A stretch of DNA of 64,000 nucleotides from Flavobacteriales bacterium (GCA_016705955.1 JADJKO010000001.1:797069-861068); one strand, 5' to 3'. Numbered from the stretch's first letter, positions 8,047 to 18,019 are shown. Numbers and translations are program-made. Notes: generated by a model from the letters alone, not told the origin.

Positions 8047-8784
8047 ATGGCGGTAAGGGTGGAGATCTGTGTGGCGTCCATTGAGGAAGCACTTGTGGCC
8101 CATGACGCGGGCGCAGATGGGATCGAAGTCTGCACTTGGCTGGCTTGTGGTGGGGTAACCCCCAGCTCCGGACTGGTGGATGCGATCCGAGCGATGGTCA
8201 CACTTCCTGCGCGTGTTCTTGTCCGCCCCGGTCCCGGAGGATTCCAATACACCCAAGCGGAACAAGCGGTCCTGCTCACCGATGCCGAGGTGTTCGGTGC
8301 AGGTGCGATCGGCCTGGTCTTAGGTGCGTTAACTGCTTCTGGTGAATGCGACGCTTCGGTCATGTCCGCAGTGAAACGGCTGGCTCCTGAGAGCGAGATC
8401 ACCTTCCATCGCGCCATCGATCAGGCTACGGATCCGATCCGGATCGTGGAGTCGTGCATCGAACTCGGGATCGATCGGATCCTGACCTCCGGCGGTGCCA
8501 CGCTCGCGGTCGATGGTGTTGAAACGATCAAACGGATCATCGCGTCGGCCGGTGAAGGATGCGAAGTAGCGATCGCTGGCGGTATCGGACCTGGTAACGT
8601 GGTTGAATTGGTGGAGCGTACCGGAGCGAAGGAGATCCATTTCGCAGCGCAACGAGCGAAAGCCTCGATGCAGAACAAGGTCGCCATGAGCAGCACGAAC
8701 GTCGGCGTGAACTTCGAGACGGTACCCGACCAGGCCAAGATCGAAGGCGTGCTGAATGCGCTGGTGAAAGCGGGGTTGCGATGA
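8047..8784 (+). CDS. cutC: Copper homeostasis protein CutC family
   Basis: 245-residue cytoplasmic TIM-barrel protein of the CutC family, historically linked to copper tolerance, though its biochemical activity is unsettled. Family features: VEICVASIEEALVAHDAGADGIEVC at the N-terminus, RPGPGGFQYT (about 60-69), EITFHRAIDQ (about 116-125), ILTSGGA (about 145-151), IAGGIGPGNV, and KEIHFAAQR near the C-terminus. Length matches the family. Its TGA overlaps an ATG (ATGA, 8781-8784) that starts the signal peptide of the next gene, pointing to translational coupling. Confidence 0.92.
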   Translation: MAVRVEICVASIEEALVAHDAGADGIEVCTWLACGGVTPSSGLVDAIRAMVTLPARVLVRPGPGGFQYTQAEQAVLLTDAEVFGAGAIGLVLGALTASGECDASVMSAVKRLAPESEITFHRAIDQATDPIRIVESCIELGIDRILTSGGATLAVDGVETIKRIIASAGEGCEVAIAGGIGPGNVVELVERTGAKEIHFAAQRAKASMQNKVAMSSTNVGVNFETVPDQAKIEGVLNALVKAGLR

Positions 8785-8785
8785 G

Positions 8786-10756
8786 ATGGTTGTTCGTTGT
8801 TGGTTGGTTGTTGTTCGGCGTGTGTGTGGCGCGCAGGAAGTGCATATCCCGTTGCATGATGGATGGACCTTTTGCCAAGTAGGGAAGGAGCAGTGGTATC
8901 CGGCGGAAGTACCCGGCGTGGTGCATACCGATCTCTTGCGGAACGGCTTGATCCCGGACCCCTACAAGGGCAACAACATCGACAGCGTGCAATGGATCGA
9001 GAACGAGGACTGGATCTACAAGCGCACCATCGTCGTCACGGACACACTGTTGAAGCATGAACATCTCGATCTGGTGTTCAAAGGACTCGACACGTTTGCC
9101 GAAGTGTATTTGAACGATTCGTTGGTCGGGAAAGCGGACAACATGTTCCGCAGTTGGGAGTGGTCCGTCAAACCCTTGTTGCACCTCGGTCTGAATGAAC
9201 TGAAGATCATCTTCCGCAGCCCGATCAAGGAGGGGGCGAAGCTCCGTGATGCGTATGGCATCCAACTGCCGCACGACAACGACCCGAGTGGCGTAAGCCC
9301 CTACATCCGCAAGGCGGCCTACCAATTCGGCTGGGACTTCTGCCCACGATTGGTGACGAGCGGGATCTGGCAGGAGGTGGAGTTGAGGGGGTGGAGCGTT
9401 TCCCGATTCACATCCTTCGGTGTTTCGGCGATGCCAGTCGGCGACTCTATTTCACTGTGGCTTCGCGCGGATATGCCATGGCTCAAGGATGGAAGCGTGC
9501 GATTCTCGCTTGATGGGAAGAGATTGGCGGAAGTGCAGATCGGGATGGTGGATGGAGTGGGGTTCGGTGGGTTCTCTGGAAGAGTCCCGCTGATGGAAAG
9601 ATGGTGGCCAATTGGGGTGGGTAGCCGGCCTATGCACACCTTGAGCGCAGAACTCCTTGATTCGAAAGGCGAGGTCATCTCTCGCGCAGAAAAGAGGACT
9701 GGCTTCCGCACCATTGAATTCATAGAGGATCCGGATGCGATTGGTCGGTCATTCTTCTTCCGGGTGAATGGCTGTGACATTTTCATTAAAGGCTGCAATC
9801 TTGTTCCGCCAAGCATGGTCCTGTCCTCAACAGGTGATAGTGTGTGGGCCGCTTTGGTGGTTTCGATGCAGAACGCGCACATGAATATGGTTCGCGTTTG
9901 GGCCGGAGGCGTATACCCACCCGATGCGTTCTTCGATGCGTGTGATACGGCGGGCATCTTGGTTTGGCAGGACTTCATGGTGCCGAACATGCCACCAGGT
10001 AATCGCAGATTCATGGCATCACTGATTGATGAATCGCAGGAGCAGTTTGATCGGATAGCCTACCATCCGTGCCTTGCGATATTCTGCAACGACAACGAAC
10101 TCGCCGTCGCTTGGGAGAATTGGGGATGGCAGGGGCGTTACAACCTGCACGGGGTCGATTCGATTAGAGTTGCGACGGACTATAATGAGGTGCAGCGGGT
10201 ACTCGCAATTGCGCCGCGCGGCAATCATTTCCCATTCATTTCGAGCTCCCCCCTCAGCAACTGGGGCTCCGCCGAAGGCCTCCGCTCCGGCGACCTCCAC
10301 TACTGGGGGGTGTGGCACGGCGATTCAACCTTTTCCTCGTTCAAGAATAATGTTGGCCGCTTCGTGAGCGAGTACGGCTTCCAGAGCTACCCGGATAGCG
10401 CGTTGCTGGCCAAGTACATCGACCCGGACAGTCTCTATCTCGGAAGTCCAGCAGTCGCGCGTCTTCAGCGCAGCTACAAGACGGATAAGCCGATCTGGGA
10501 TGCGATCGAACGGGAACTAGGAGAGGAGAAGCCCACCACGTTCGGCGGCTTCATCGAAGCGAGCCAGCGCGCACAAGCGAAGGCATACGGCATGGCCATC
10601 AAAGCGCACATGGATGCACAACCGCATTGCATGGGCACCTTGCTTTGGCAACTGAATGACTGCTGGCCCGGGCCGAGTTGGAGCATCATTGATTACGATG
10701 GGAACCCCAAACCCGCCTATGAGGTGGTGAAGGAACTGTACCTGCGGAAACCGTGA
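8786..10756 (+). CDS. Glycoside hydrolase family 2 beta-mannosidase
   Basis: Exported exo-beta-mannosidase-like enzyme, 656 residues in the open frame. Order: GH2 sugar-binding jelly roll (HDGWTFCQVG, VPGVVHTDL, WIYKRTI, FKGLDTFAEVYLND), Ig-like domain, then the TIM barrel with NDNELAVAW (acid/base Glu near residue 437) and SEYGFQSYP (nucleophile Glu near 528), and WQLNDCWPGPSWS. It ends soon after the barrel, about 200 residues shorter than two-Ig-tail mannosidases. The first residues in this frame (MVVRCWLVVVRR) look wrong. The ATG at 8781, overlapping the cutC stop, encodes a good signal peptide (MRWLFVVGWLLFGVCVA) in another frame; removing one GC from the GCGCGC run at 8829-8834 would fuse it to AQEVHIPLHDGW. 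Confidence 0.88.
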   Translation: MVVRCWLVVVRRVCGAQEVHIPLHDGWTFCQVGKEQWYPAEVPGVVHTDLLRNGLIPDPYKGNNIDSVQWIENEDWIYKRTIVVTDTLLKHEHLDLVFKGLDTFAEVYLNDSLVGKADNMFRSWEWSVKPLLHLGLNELKIIFRSPIKEGAKLRDAYGIQLPHDNDPSGVSPYIRKAAYQFGWDFCPRLVTSGIWQEVELRGWSVSRFTSFGVSAMPVGDSISLWLRADMPWLKDGSVRFSLDGKRLAEVQIGMVDGVGFGGFSGRVPLMERWWPIGVGSRPMHTLSAELLDSKGEVISRAEKRTGFRTIEFIEDPDAIGRSFFFRVNGCDIFIKGCNLVPPSMVLSSTGDSVWAALVVSMQNAHMNMVRVWAGGVYPPDAFFDACDTAGILVWQDFMVPNMPPGNRRFMASLIDESQEQFDRIAYHPCLAIFCNDNELAVAWENWGWQGRYNLHGVDSIRVATDYNEVQRVLAIAPRGNHFPFISSSPLSNWGSAEGLRSGDLHYWGVWHGDSTFSSFKNNVGRFVSEYGFQSYPDSALLAKYIDPDSLYLGSPAVARLQRSYKTDKPIWDAIERELGEEKPTTFGGFIEASQRAQAKAYGMAIKAHMDAQPHCMGTLLWQLNDCWPGPSWSIIDYDGNPKPAYEVVKELYLRKP

Positions 10757-10879
10757 AGGCTCCGTAGGATCCCGCGCCGATTGTAAAGTGCGCGAGCACC
10801 GGTCGTAACCATCCCGAAAAGCCGCCCAAGTGAAATACTACCTTAGCCGCGAACCTCCTACGACCTCAATCCTAACCAA

Positions 10880-13800
10880 ATGAACCGATCCGGACGCTTG
10901 TCTTCAACCTTGTTGGGCCTTCTGCTTCTCGGTGCCGCTCCTTCGGCCATGGCCCAAGGGGATTGCCAGAATACCGCTCAATACCCCGGTAACTCCATCA
11001 TTCCCGATGCCGGTGGCTTGGTGACCACCATCTCGACCTGCAGCTTCGAGGCGGAGTATTCCGTTGTCACGTCCATTGAGGCCGGGGCCACCTATCGCTT
11101 CCGGTTGGAGAGCGGCGGGTACATCACCGTGCGTGAAGGAACGTTCAATGGACCTGTCGTCGGGCAAGGCTATTCCATCGTGGATGTGACTCCCACCGGT
11201 ACGGTTGACCTGTTCGCGCATTGGACCATCGATGATGCCTGCACGACCCAGACCAATTGCGTGGTGACCTCCGTGCAGTATTTCGGGACATGCGCGCCGC
11301 CCTTGGCCTTCGCCACCTTGGTGGAGGACTGCGATCTCGGCACCTACACCGTGCAAGTGGATGTGGTCTCCCTTGGCAGTGGTGCGAGCGTGAACATCAC
11401 CACGGATGTCTTTGGGGATATCCAGACGATCACCGGCGTTGGACTCGGCGTTACGGAGGTTGGACCTTACTTCTTCGGTGAACAGGTACTCATCACGGTG
11501 GAGCATGAAACGGATCCGGCCTGCAACCAGGACCTGGGAATGTTCCAGGAGACCGGCGAATGTCCCGTGTACATCTTCTGCGGTCAACCTGCGCAGAACT
11601 TCGCCTATTGCTATTCGAACGATGAAACGAAAGTGTGGAACTACACTTCGCTTGGAGGTAGTGGAACATTGCTGCTCACCTTCATCAGCGGGAACGTGCA
11701 GTCCAGTTTCTACGATGTCTTCACGATCTACGACGGAACGGATAACACCGGGACGGTCCTCTACCAGAACTCGACCGCGACGAGTGTGAACCTGGCAGGC
11801 TTGATGGTCTCCTCCACCACGGGTTCCTTCCATCTGGAACTCGTCACTGATGGGTTCACCTCCTGCGGGGATGCCGGACAGACGGAGTGGAACTGGCAGG
11901 TGCGATGCTTGAATTGCCAGATGCCATCGGCGACAGCCACCAACTTGGACGACTGCTTGAACAACGAATTCAGTGTGCCGGTAAGTGTGACGAGCACAGG
12001 CGATGGTGCCACGGTGACCATCGTGTACACGGTGAACGGTGGCCTCCCCCAGAGTTTGACCGGTATCGGCATCGGTGAAACGGTTCTCGGGCCCTTCGTG
12101 ATCAATGATGTGATCGTGGTCTACCTGCACCATGAGTCGGACCCGGATTGCGTTGTTCCACTGGGCACATACACGGACAGCGGAGATTGCCCGAACTTGA
12201 TCGTATGCGGTACTCCTCCATTGGTGGAGACCTACTGCTATGTGGCCAGCGACCTGCACAACTGGTCGTACCAATCCATTGGAAGCGGCACCCTGCGGAT
12301 GACCTTCCACCACGGCACCATCGAGAGCAATAACTATGATCACCTCCGGATCTATGACGGAGCGGATGCCACAGGTACCTTGATGTTCGATCATACGAAC
12401 TTCTTGACCTATAACCTCGGTCCGGTGGGAAGCAACATCAACGCTAATACCTACCCGTTCTATGGGATCCAGATCTACTCCACCACGGGAGCCATCTACA
12501 TGGAAATGAGTTCTGATCCATCCGTGCAATGTGGCGAACCCTTCCCGGCGACGGACTTTGATTCATGGGAATGGGATGTGGTCTGCCTGGATTGCACGAT
12601 ACCGGAAGGCACTGTGACCATTGTGGATGATTGTGCGAACGATGAATTCAGCTTGGATGTCGATATCACAAGTACAGGTGATGGCACTACGGCATCGATC
12701 GACTACACCTTGAACGCTGGACCGGTGCAGAGCTTGGCCGGTCTTCCACTAGGCATCACCACCCTCGGACCCTTCGCCTTCGGCGATATCGTGAACGTGA
12801 CCTTGGCACACGAGAGCAACAGCTTGTGCAACATCCCGAAGGGTGATTTCACGGACACCGGTACCTGCCCGGAGCTGATCACGTGCGGTACACCGATCAA
12901 CCAGAGCTACTGCTACGCGAACAACAATGATGTGCGTTGGTATTACCAGGGTACGGGCACTTTCCCGCTCGGCATCTTCTTCAACTCGGGCACCGTCTTC
13001 GCTGGTGATCTGGTACAGGTCTACGATGGTGGAGACATCAATGCGCCGTTGCTGTATTCCGGCAACGGCACCGCAACGAACGTGACCGGCCTGTTCTTCT
13101 ACACCACGAACGTGGATCACCGGATGACCGTGCGGATCCTCGCGAACGCATTCACGGATTGCGCTACCAGTGCGACCCAGGATCCTGTTGATTGGACAGT
13201 GGACTGCTTGGATTGCGTGCCGCCCACGGCCACCTTCAGCATCGTGCAGGACTGCGAGAACTTCCAATACTTCGTGGATGTGGTCGTGACCGATCTGGGC
13301 TCGGACCCGGACCCGGTGATCTCGAATACCGCGGGCGTGCCTAGTGACACGATCACCGCTATCGGAACATACCAAGTGGGTCCGTTCACCTCGGGCACGC
13401 AGGTGGTCATCACCATCGAGAACGACGCGAACAGCCTGTGCAACATCTATTCGGGTACCATGGTGAACCCGTTGTGCCCAACCATATTATGCGGCGGCAC
13501 ACCTCTGGCCCAGAACTATTGCTACACGAATAGCGAGAACAGCGCGTGGGCATACGCCACTCCGGATGGATCGGGCACCATTAACGTGAGCTTTGTTCGC
13601 GGCACTATCGAAACGAACATTTTCGATAACCTCATCATCTACGATGGACCGGATGCCACAGGTACCGTCCTGTTCATGCATGGGGCGACAACCTCGAACC
13701 TCGGCCCAGCAGGAAGCGCCGTGAATGGTACGGCGTGGATCTATGAACCGGTGAACGTCACCACTACAGGTCCGAACGTCTATATGACTCTGACCAGCGA

Positions 13801-14881
13801 CCCCTCCGTAGCGTGCAATACAGGCGGAACACCGAACACCAGCTACGATCCATGGGAGTTCAATGTGCTGTGCGTGGGCTGCTCCACGCCAGGCGTTTCC
13901 TACAACCTGATATCCGATTGCCTGCACCGGAACTACAGGACCGAGGTCATCGTCACCGCGCCACCCGGTGCCGATGGTATGACCATCGAGAACATGATCA
14001 CCGGGCAGAGCATGACGGTGACGGCCGCAGGTGTCTATGAATTCGGACCATACTTCCACGACTCCCTCAGCATCTTCGGCGTGACCGACCTGGCAAGTCC
14101 TGGCTGCACTTGGTTGAGCGATTCCCTCACCTTCCCGAGCGACAGTTGCATCATCCGTTCCTGCGGCTTCGACAACTACGAGTACTGCTACGAGAACAGT
14201 GAGGACCGCTGGTACACCTATCAGTCCCTGCAACCGGTGCCCACGACCATCGCATTCCTCTGGGGCCAGATGCTCACGGGCGATCGCATCGTGGTGTACA
14301 ACGGCCGAAATGAGAACGCAACGGTGATCTACCAAGGAAGTAACGGCGGCAACCTGTCAGGGTTCGCGGTGAATTCGCAGAACACGGAGCACATCATCAC
14401 CTTACGGATCCAATCGAACGCGACGGGATCCTGTGACGATGGCCAAGCCACGGTTCCTTTGCGCTGGACGGTCGGTTGCGGTGCGGTCGGTATTGATGAC
14501 GTTTCGCCGACGGGCTTCTCGGTCTTCCCGAATCCCACGGAAGGCGTGCTCTACATCAGTGTGGGTAGCGAGGTCACCGGCAACGCACGTGTGCGTGTGT
14601 TGGACATGAGCGGCCGCCAGGTCTTCGATGAACCGATGAACCTGCGCGCGAGCAACACGAGCAGCATCGACATGCGGGGACTACAGACCGGCCAGTACCT
14701 GATCCAATTGGTCACGTCCCAATGGACCAAGGTGCAGCGTGTGCAAGTAGCGCGCCGTCATCACGAACCAAAGAGAAGCCCCGGCGAAAGCCGGGGCTTC
14801 TTCAATTGTAGGCGACACGTGCATGGTGCGCTCGGTGGTCGAGCCATCAACAATGCAGCCGACCGATCACCGCTTCGGTAG
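10880..14881 (+). CDS. Giant secreted T9SS protein with five CUB-like domains
   Basis: Cell-surface or secreted protein of about 1,300 residues with a signal peptide (LLGLLLLGAAPSAMAQ). Five CUB-like modules begin with CGxP...YCY...W.Y at about 11578, 12209, 12886, 13489 and 14161, each with an (I/V)YDG core such as LRIYDGADATG. They alternate with Cys-containing Ig-like beta-sandwich modules opening with a TVxxDC...F.xxVxxTS pattern. It ends in a T9SS sorting domain (FSVFPNPTEGVLYIS ... VRVLDMSGRQV ... LQTGQYLIQLV). CUB modules usually mediate protein or glycan binding, so an adhesin-like role is plausible. The frame runs about 40 residues past the expected end (near 14750), through a terminator hairpin, suggesting a late indel. 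Confidence 0.8.
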   Translation: MNRSGRLSSTLLGLLLLGAAPSAMAQGDCQNTAQYPGNSIIPDAGGLVTTISTCSFEAEYSVVTSIEAGATYRFRLESGGYITVREGTFNGPVVGQGYSIVDVTPTGTVDLFAHWTIDDACTTQTNCVVTSVQYFGTCAPPLAFATLVEDCDLGTYTVQVDVVSLGSGASVNITTDVFGDIQTITGVGLGVTEVGPYFFGEQVLITVEHETDPACNQDLGMFQETGECPVYIFCGQPAQNFAYCYSNDETKVWNYTSLGGSGTLLLTFISGNVQSSFYDVFTIYDGTDNTGTVLYQNSTATSVNLAGLMVSSTTGSFHLELVTDGFTSCGDAGQTEWNWQVRCLNCQMPSATATNLDDCLNNEFSVPVSVTSTGDGATVTIVYTVNGGLPQSLTGIGIGETVLGPFVINDVIVVYLHHESDPDCVVPLGTYTDSGDCPNLIVCGTPPLVETYCYVASDLHNWSYQSIGSGTLRMTFHHGTIESNNYDHLRIYDGADATGTLMFDHTNFLTYNLGPVGSNINANTYPFYGIQIYSTTGAIYMEMSSDPSVQCGEPFPATDFDSWEWDVVCLDCTIPEGTVTIVDDCANDEFSLDVDITSTGDGTTASIDYTLNAGPVQSLAGLPLGITTLGPFAFGDIVNVTLAHESNSLCNIPKGDFTDTGTCPELITCGTPINQSYCYANNNDVRWYYQGTGTFPLGIFFNSGTVFAGDLVQVYDGGDINAPLLYSGNGTATNVTGLFFYTTNVDHRMTVRILANAFTDCATSATQDPVDWTVDCLDCVPPTATFSIVQDCENFQYFVDVVVTDLGSDPDPVISNTAGVPSDTITAIGTYQVGPFTSGTQVVITIENDANSLCNIYSGTMVNPLCPTILCGGTPLAQNYCYTNSENSAWAYATPDGSGTINVSFVRGTIETNIFDNLIIYDGPDATGTVLFMHGATTSNLGPAGSAVNGTAWIYEPVNVTTTGPNVYMTLTSDPSVACNTGGTPNTSYDPWEFNVLCVGCSTPGVSYNLISDCLHRNYRTEVIVTAPPGADGMTIENMITGQSMTVTAAGVYEFGPYFHDSLSIFGVTDLASPGCTWLSDSLTFPSDSCIIRSCGFDNYEYCYENSEDRWYTYQSLQPVPTTIAFLWGQMLTGDRIVVYNGRNENATVIYQGSNGGNLSGFAVNSQNTEHIITLRIQSNATGSCDDGQATVPLRWTVGCGAVGIDDVSPTGFSVFPNPTEGVLYISVGSEVTGNARVRVLDMSGRQVFDEPMNLRASNTSSIDMRGLQTGQYLIQLVTSQWTKVQRVQVARRHHEPKRSPGESRGFFNCRRHVHGALGGRAINNAADRSPLR
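14773..14802 (+). terminator. Strong hairpin at the end of the CUB-protein gene
   Basis: A stem of 11 to 13 bp (14775-14785 with 14790-14800, extendable by one A-T and one G-T pair) closes on a GAAA tetraloop, followed by TCAATTGT. It lies inside the nominal reading frame of the CUB protein, which argues that the real stop is upstream. Confidence 0.75.
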
Positions 14882-15664
14882 GTGTGCGATGTAGTTCGTG
14901 GCGCCGCGGAAGTACTCGCAGTCCTCGTAATAACGTTCGATCGGCAATACCTTTCTGGAAGGAAGGATGTGGGAGATCTGGTAATCCAGCGGCGTCAGTT
15001 CATCCCAGAAATCGTGGAAGTAGGTGCGCGAGTTGATGTTCGCCGATCCGAACTCGAAGGACAAGGCCTTGATGAGACCGGACTCCAGGCTCTTGCGTGC
15101 TCCGCGAAGGACATCGAGTTCGTGTCCTTCCACATCCATCTTCATGAAATCCACTTGCTCGATCCCACGCTCAGCCACCACGTCATCAATGGTCACGGTA
15201 TCGATCTCGGTCGGAACGAACTCAACGTCGGTGAAGAAGCTGTCGCGACGCTCATGGACCGAAGCAATGCCGCCATGTTCCGCACTCGCGAACAAGGACA
15301 TCCGATGCACCGAGGAACTCACCGCGAAAGGGATGAGTTCGCTATTGGACAAGGCATGTTCGCCGATCGCCTTCTGGTAGCTCGGTTGCGGCTCGAAGAG
15401 GATAAGCCGTGCCTTGGAAAAGTGTTGCTTGGCCAGGACCGACCATTCACCCAAGTGGGCTCCTACATCGAAGAGAACGGGTTCGTCGGTGTGGATCACC
15501 GATCGGGCCGCAGTGACCTCAGCAGCGATGGCCCAACCCGTTCCGGCCCCTTTGCCCAACAACACCCCCAGATATGTTTCGGCCCATTGGGAGAGCAACG
15601 CTGTACGCCTGTTGGCGACAAGCCGGCTCAATGGTCCTGCGAGGTTCTTGGCTAACCCGTCCAT
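14867..15664 (-). CDS. FkbM family SAM-dependent methyltransferase
   Basis: 265-residue methyltransferase from the ATG at 15662-15664. The SAM-binding motif I is FDVGAHLGEWS (65-75), followed by ILFEPQPSYQ with the acidic loop, and the FkbM signature VDFMKMDVEGHELDVLRGA. FkbM enzymes O-methylate sugars or polyketides, often in surface-glycan or exopolysaccharide pathways; no glycan cluster is adjacent, so the substrate is unknown. The longer frame to 15847 crosses the metalloprotease terminator and is unlikely. The 3' end overlaps the nominal end of the convergent CUB gene by 15 bases. Confidence 0.88.
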   Translation of the reverse strand: MDGLAKNLAGPLSRLVANRRTALLSQWAETYLGVLLGKGAGTGWAIAAEVTAARSVIHTDEPVLFDVGAHLGEWSVLAKQHFSKARLILFEPQPSYQKAIGEHALSNSELIPFAVSSSVHRMSLFASAEHGGIASVHERRDSFFTDVEFVPTEIDTVTIDDVVAERGIEQVDFMKMDVEGHELDVLRGARKSLESGLIKALSFEFGSANINSRTYFHDFWDELTPLDYQISHILPSRKVLPIERYYEDCEYFRGATNYIAHLPKR

Positions 15665-15814
15665 ATTTGGATGGTTCCTGATGCGGACGGTTGTCGCGCG
15701 GTTGATCCCGCGCTCCCCATCCGTGCGGAAGGTAGGTTGCTGATCAGCACCTTCGACAAGTTGAATACCAGAGCGGGCTTCAATGCGTAAGGGAACGCAC
15801 ATCAGCCAAAAAGA

Positions 15815-15844
15815 AAAGGGCCCGCTCTTTCGAACCGGCCCTTT
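15815..15844 (-). terminator. Rho-independent terminator of the metalloprotease gene
   Basis: 8-bp stem (15815-15822 with 15837-15844, AAAGGGCC/GGCCCTTT), followed on the minus strand by a T-rich run (TTTTCTTTTT), 22 bases after the metalloprotease stop. Confidence 0.7.
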
Positions 15845-15865
15845 CACTAGAGGAGCGTATTCAGA

Positions 15866-18019
15866 CTATCGGCCTACGATCAACTTCTGGGCACTGCTAC
15901 CCAAGTTGTTCGCGGCGCGCAACAAGTACATTCCTTCAGCCAGCCCCATTTCCGCTGCACTCAGTTCGATCATTGCACCGCCATTGGGCTGGACTTTGTT
16001 CCGGTACACCACGGCTCCTCGCAGGTCGGTGATCGTGATCTCCGTTGCTGTGCTTTCCATGCCGATCACTTGCATCGAGAAGTGATCATTCGTCGGGTTC
16101 GGGAAGAGGGAGATGAAGCCTTCGTTGGTGAATTCCTGCACACCCACTGGGACACCGATCCAGATATCGTCAATGAACAGGTTACCGGAGAACTCCGAGC
16201 TGACGTAGCGGAACCGGAAGCGAACGTTCTGGGCCAACAAGGATCCCGGCAGGGTGAGCGTGCGCAACGTCCACGCTTGCGGTGGAACCGCCATGTTGTT
16301 GCCATTGGTCACAAGCTGGGTTCCGGTGATCGTGGCACGATCCAACCAGGTACGGCCGCAATCCGTGCTCGACTTGATCTCGAGGTATTCGGTGATCTCC
16401 GCCGCAGTAGTGGTCATCGTACTGTACGCATACCGGAAGGACAGTTGCGCGCTCGGTGCACCGGAGAGGTTCAGAAGCGGGGTAACGAGGTCGTCGTAAT
16501 CCCCTTCATTGTCCCCATCGATCAAGTCCAACTGGTTCCGCGAGCCGCTGTTCAGCATCGCGCAGGATGGGCCGGTCGCACCACCACCGGTGAACCGCTT
16601 CCAAGAAGTGAGGTTCGCCTCGTAGTTCACCGAAACATAGGGGTTGAGATCCTCACCCTGCATGGTCTCGAAACTCTCGTAGTAAGGGGTGATCGATACA
16701 TCCGGGCCACCGATGAACACAGCGTACTGATCGGTCTTCGAGGTCGATCCATGATCATTCGTCACCGTCAGCGTAACGCTCTTGTAACCCGTGGTGGAGA
16801 ATTGCACCAAAGGATTCTGCGCGGTGGAAGTGGACGGCGTGCCATCCTGGAAGGTCCAGGACCAGCTGGTCGGGAACGCACGAGCGGAGTTGTCATAGAA
16901 ACGCACATTCGTATTGGTGCAGGACATGGCCGGGAATGGAATGGCCGGATTCGTAGGATCCGTTCCGACCTGAGCATAGAAATCCGCCTCAGGCGGGCAG
17001 GTCATTTCATAACCCGCTGCCACACCCGTGGCCTGGAGGTTCGCAGCGGTCCACAGGATATCGCGCTGGGAAGTGGGGGAGAGCAGTGCGGCGCGAGCCC
17101 GGTCTCTTTGACCATTTGTGAACATCCGGGAGCAATAGGAATACTCCATATAGTTCTGGTAGTTCTCATAGATGGTCGGATCGCAATCCTTTGATTCTTC
17201 AGCGGAAGGACAGCACGACCAACCTTTCGTCAACGGGGTATCCTCAACGCCGTCATCTCCGCACACAGCTTGCATGTGGCAGGGAGGAGCCCCCTCAGGG
17301 ACGCCATTATTTGTTCCCCATACGTGCGCAAGGCTCAAGTAGTGGCCCACCTCATGGGTCAGTGCCCTGGACTGGTTGACGTTACCTGTACCATTGGATG
17401 AACCATCACCAACATACTGCTGTAGGATAACAATGCCGTCCGACCAACTGGGAGGACCACCCGAGAAATAGCCTGCGGCACCGCTCAAGATGCCTTTGAC
17501 CACCCAGACGTTCAGGTACTTGCTACGGGGCCATGGCTTTTCCTTCGAGGTACTCTCCCCACGGAATGTTTCGGCGGAACGGTGGCGGATGATGCCGGTC
17601 GTACACTGCCCGAGCGGGTCGATCGAAGCCAATTTGAACTCGATGTTCATGTTGGCGATGTTGTCCGCGAATGCGGGGATCACAAGAGATGTGTCCGCAT
17701 TCCGCTTGGCCCAATCCCTGTTCAGGATCTCCATCTCATTGAGCACCTGCTCATTGGTGATGTTCTCCCTGCCATTCAGGTGCATGATGTGGAAGACCAC
17801 CGGGATCACATAGGTCTGGTCCTCATCCCGTTGGATCGCGCTGTTGGCGATCAGTTGTTGCAACTCCTGCTCGAAGGCCGCTTCGCGGATCAGGAAATCG
17901 GGGTCCTCGGCAATGGCGCGGGCGCGCATGATATCCGTGGCGCAGAGCACGGTGGGTTGCTGGGCCCAAGAGGTGGTAAGCGCGAGCAAGGCCAGCGTAG
18001 CGAGTATCGGTCGTTTCAT
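15866..18019 (-). CDS. Secreted M43-type metalloprotease with PKD domain and T9SS tail
   Basis: Exported zinc metalloprotease of 717 residues. The ATG at 18017-18019 begins a signal peptide (MKRPILATLALLALTTSWAQ). The catalytic site is HEVGHYLSLAH (His222, Glu223, His226, His232), a metzincin motif in which the usual Gly is Ser, with a Met-turn-like NYMEYSYCSRMF downstream, as in cytophagalysin/pappalysin (M43) peptidases. A PKD domain follows (WTFQDGTPSTS ... VTLTVTND), then a jelly-roll-like domain, and a T9SS sorting domain (FISLFPNPTNDHFSMQVIG ... GMYLLRAANNLG). It is probably an extracellular gelatinase-like protease. An intrinsic terminator lies directly downstream. Confidence 0.9.
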   Translation of the reverse strand: MKRPILATLALLALTTSWAQQPTVLCATDIMRARAIAEDPDFLIREAAFEQELQQLIANSAIQRDEDQTYVIPVVFHIMHLNGRENITNEQVLNEMEILNRDWAKRNADTSLVIPAFADNIANMNIEFKLASIDPLGQCTTGIIRHRSAETFRGESTSKEKPWPRSKYLNVWVVKGILSGAAGYFSGGPPSWSDGIVILQQYVGDGSSNGTGNVNQSRALTHEVGHYLSLAHVWGTNNGVPEGAPPCHMQAVCGDDGVEDTPLTKGWSCCPSAEESKDCDPTIYENYQNYMEYSYCSRMFTNGQRDRARAALLSPTSQRDILWTAANLQATGVAAGYEMTCPPEADFYAQVGTDPTNPAIPFPAMSCTNTNVRFYDNSARAFPTSWSWTFQDGTPSTSTAQNPLVQFSTTGYKSVTLTVTNDHGSTSKTDQYAVFIGGPDVSITPYYESFETMQGEDLNPYVSVNYEANLTSWKRFTGGGATGPSCAMLNSGSRNQLDLIDGDNEGDYDDLVTPLLNLSGAPSAQLSFRYAYSTMTTTAAEITEYLEIKSSTDCGRTWLDRATITGTQLVTNGNNMAVPPQAWTLRTLTLPGSLLAQNVRFRFRYVSSEFSGNLFIDDIWIGVPVGVQEFTNEGFISLFPNPTNDHFSMQVIGMESTATEITITDLRGAVVYRNKVQPNGGAMIELSAAEMGLAEGMYLLRAANNLGSSAQKLIVGR

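Noticed and set aside
10904..12529. 541-residue minus-strand frame antisense to the CUB protein
   Set aside because: No start, signal or motif; the sense strand encodes a complete repetitive secreted protein. It is a GC-driven antisense shadow.
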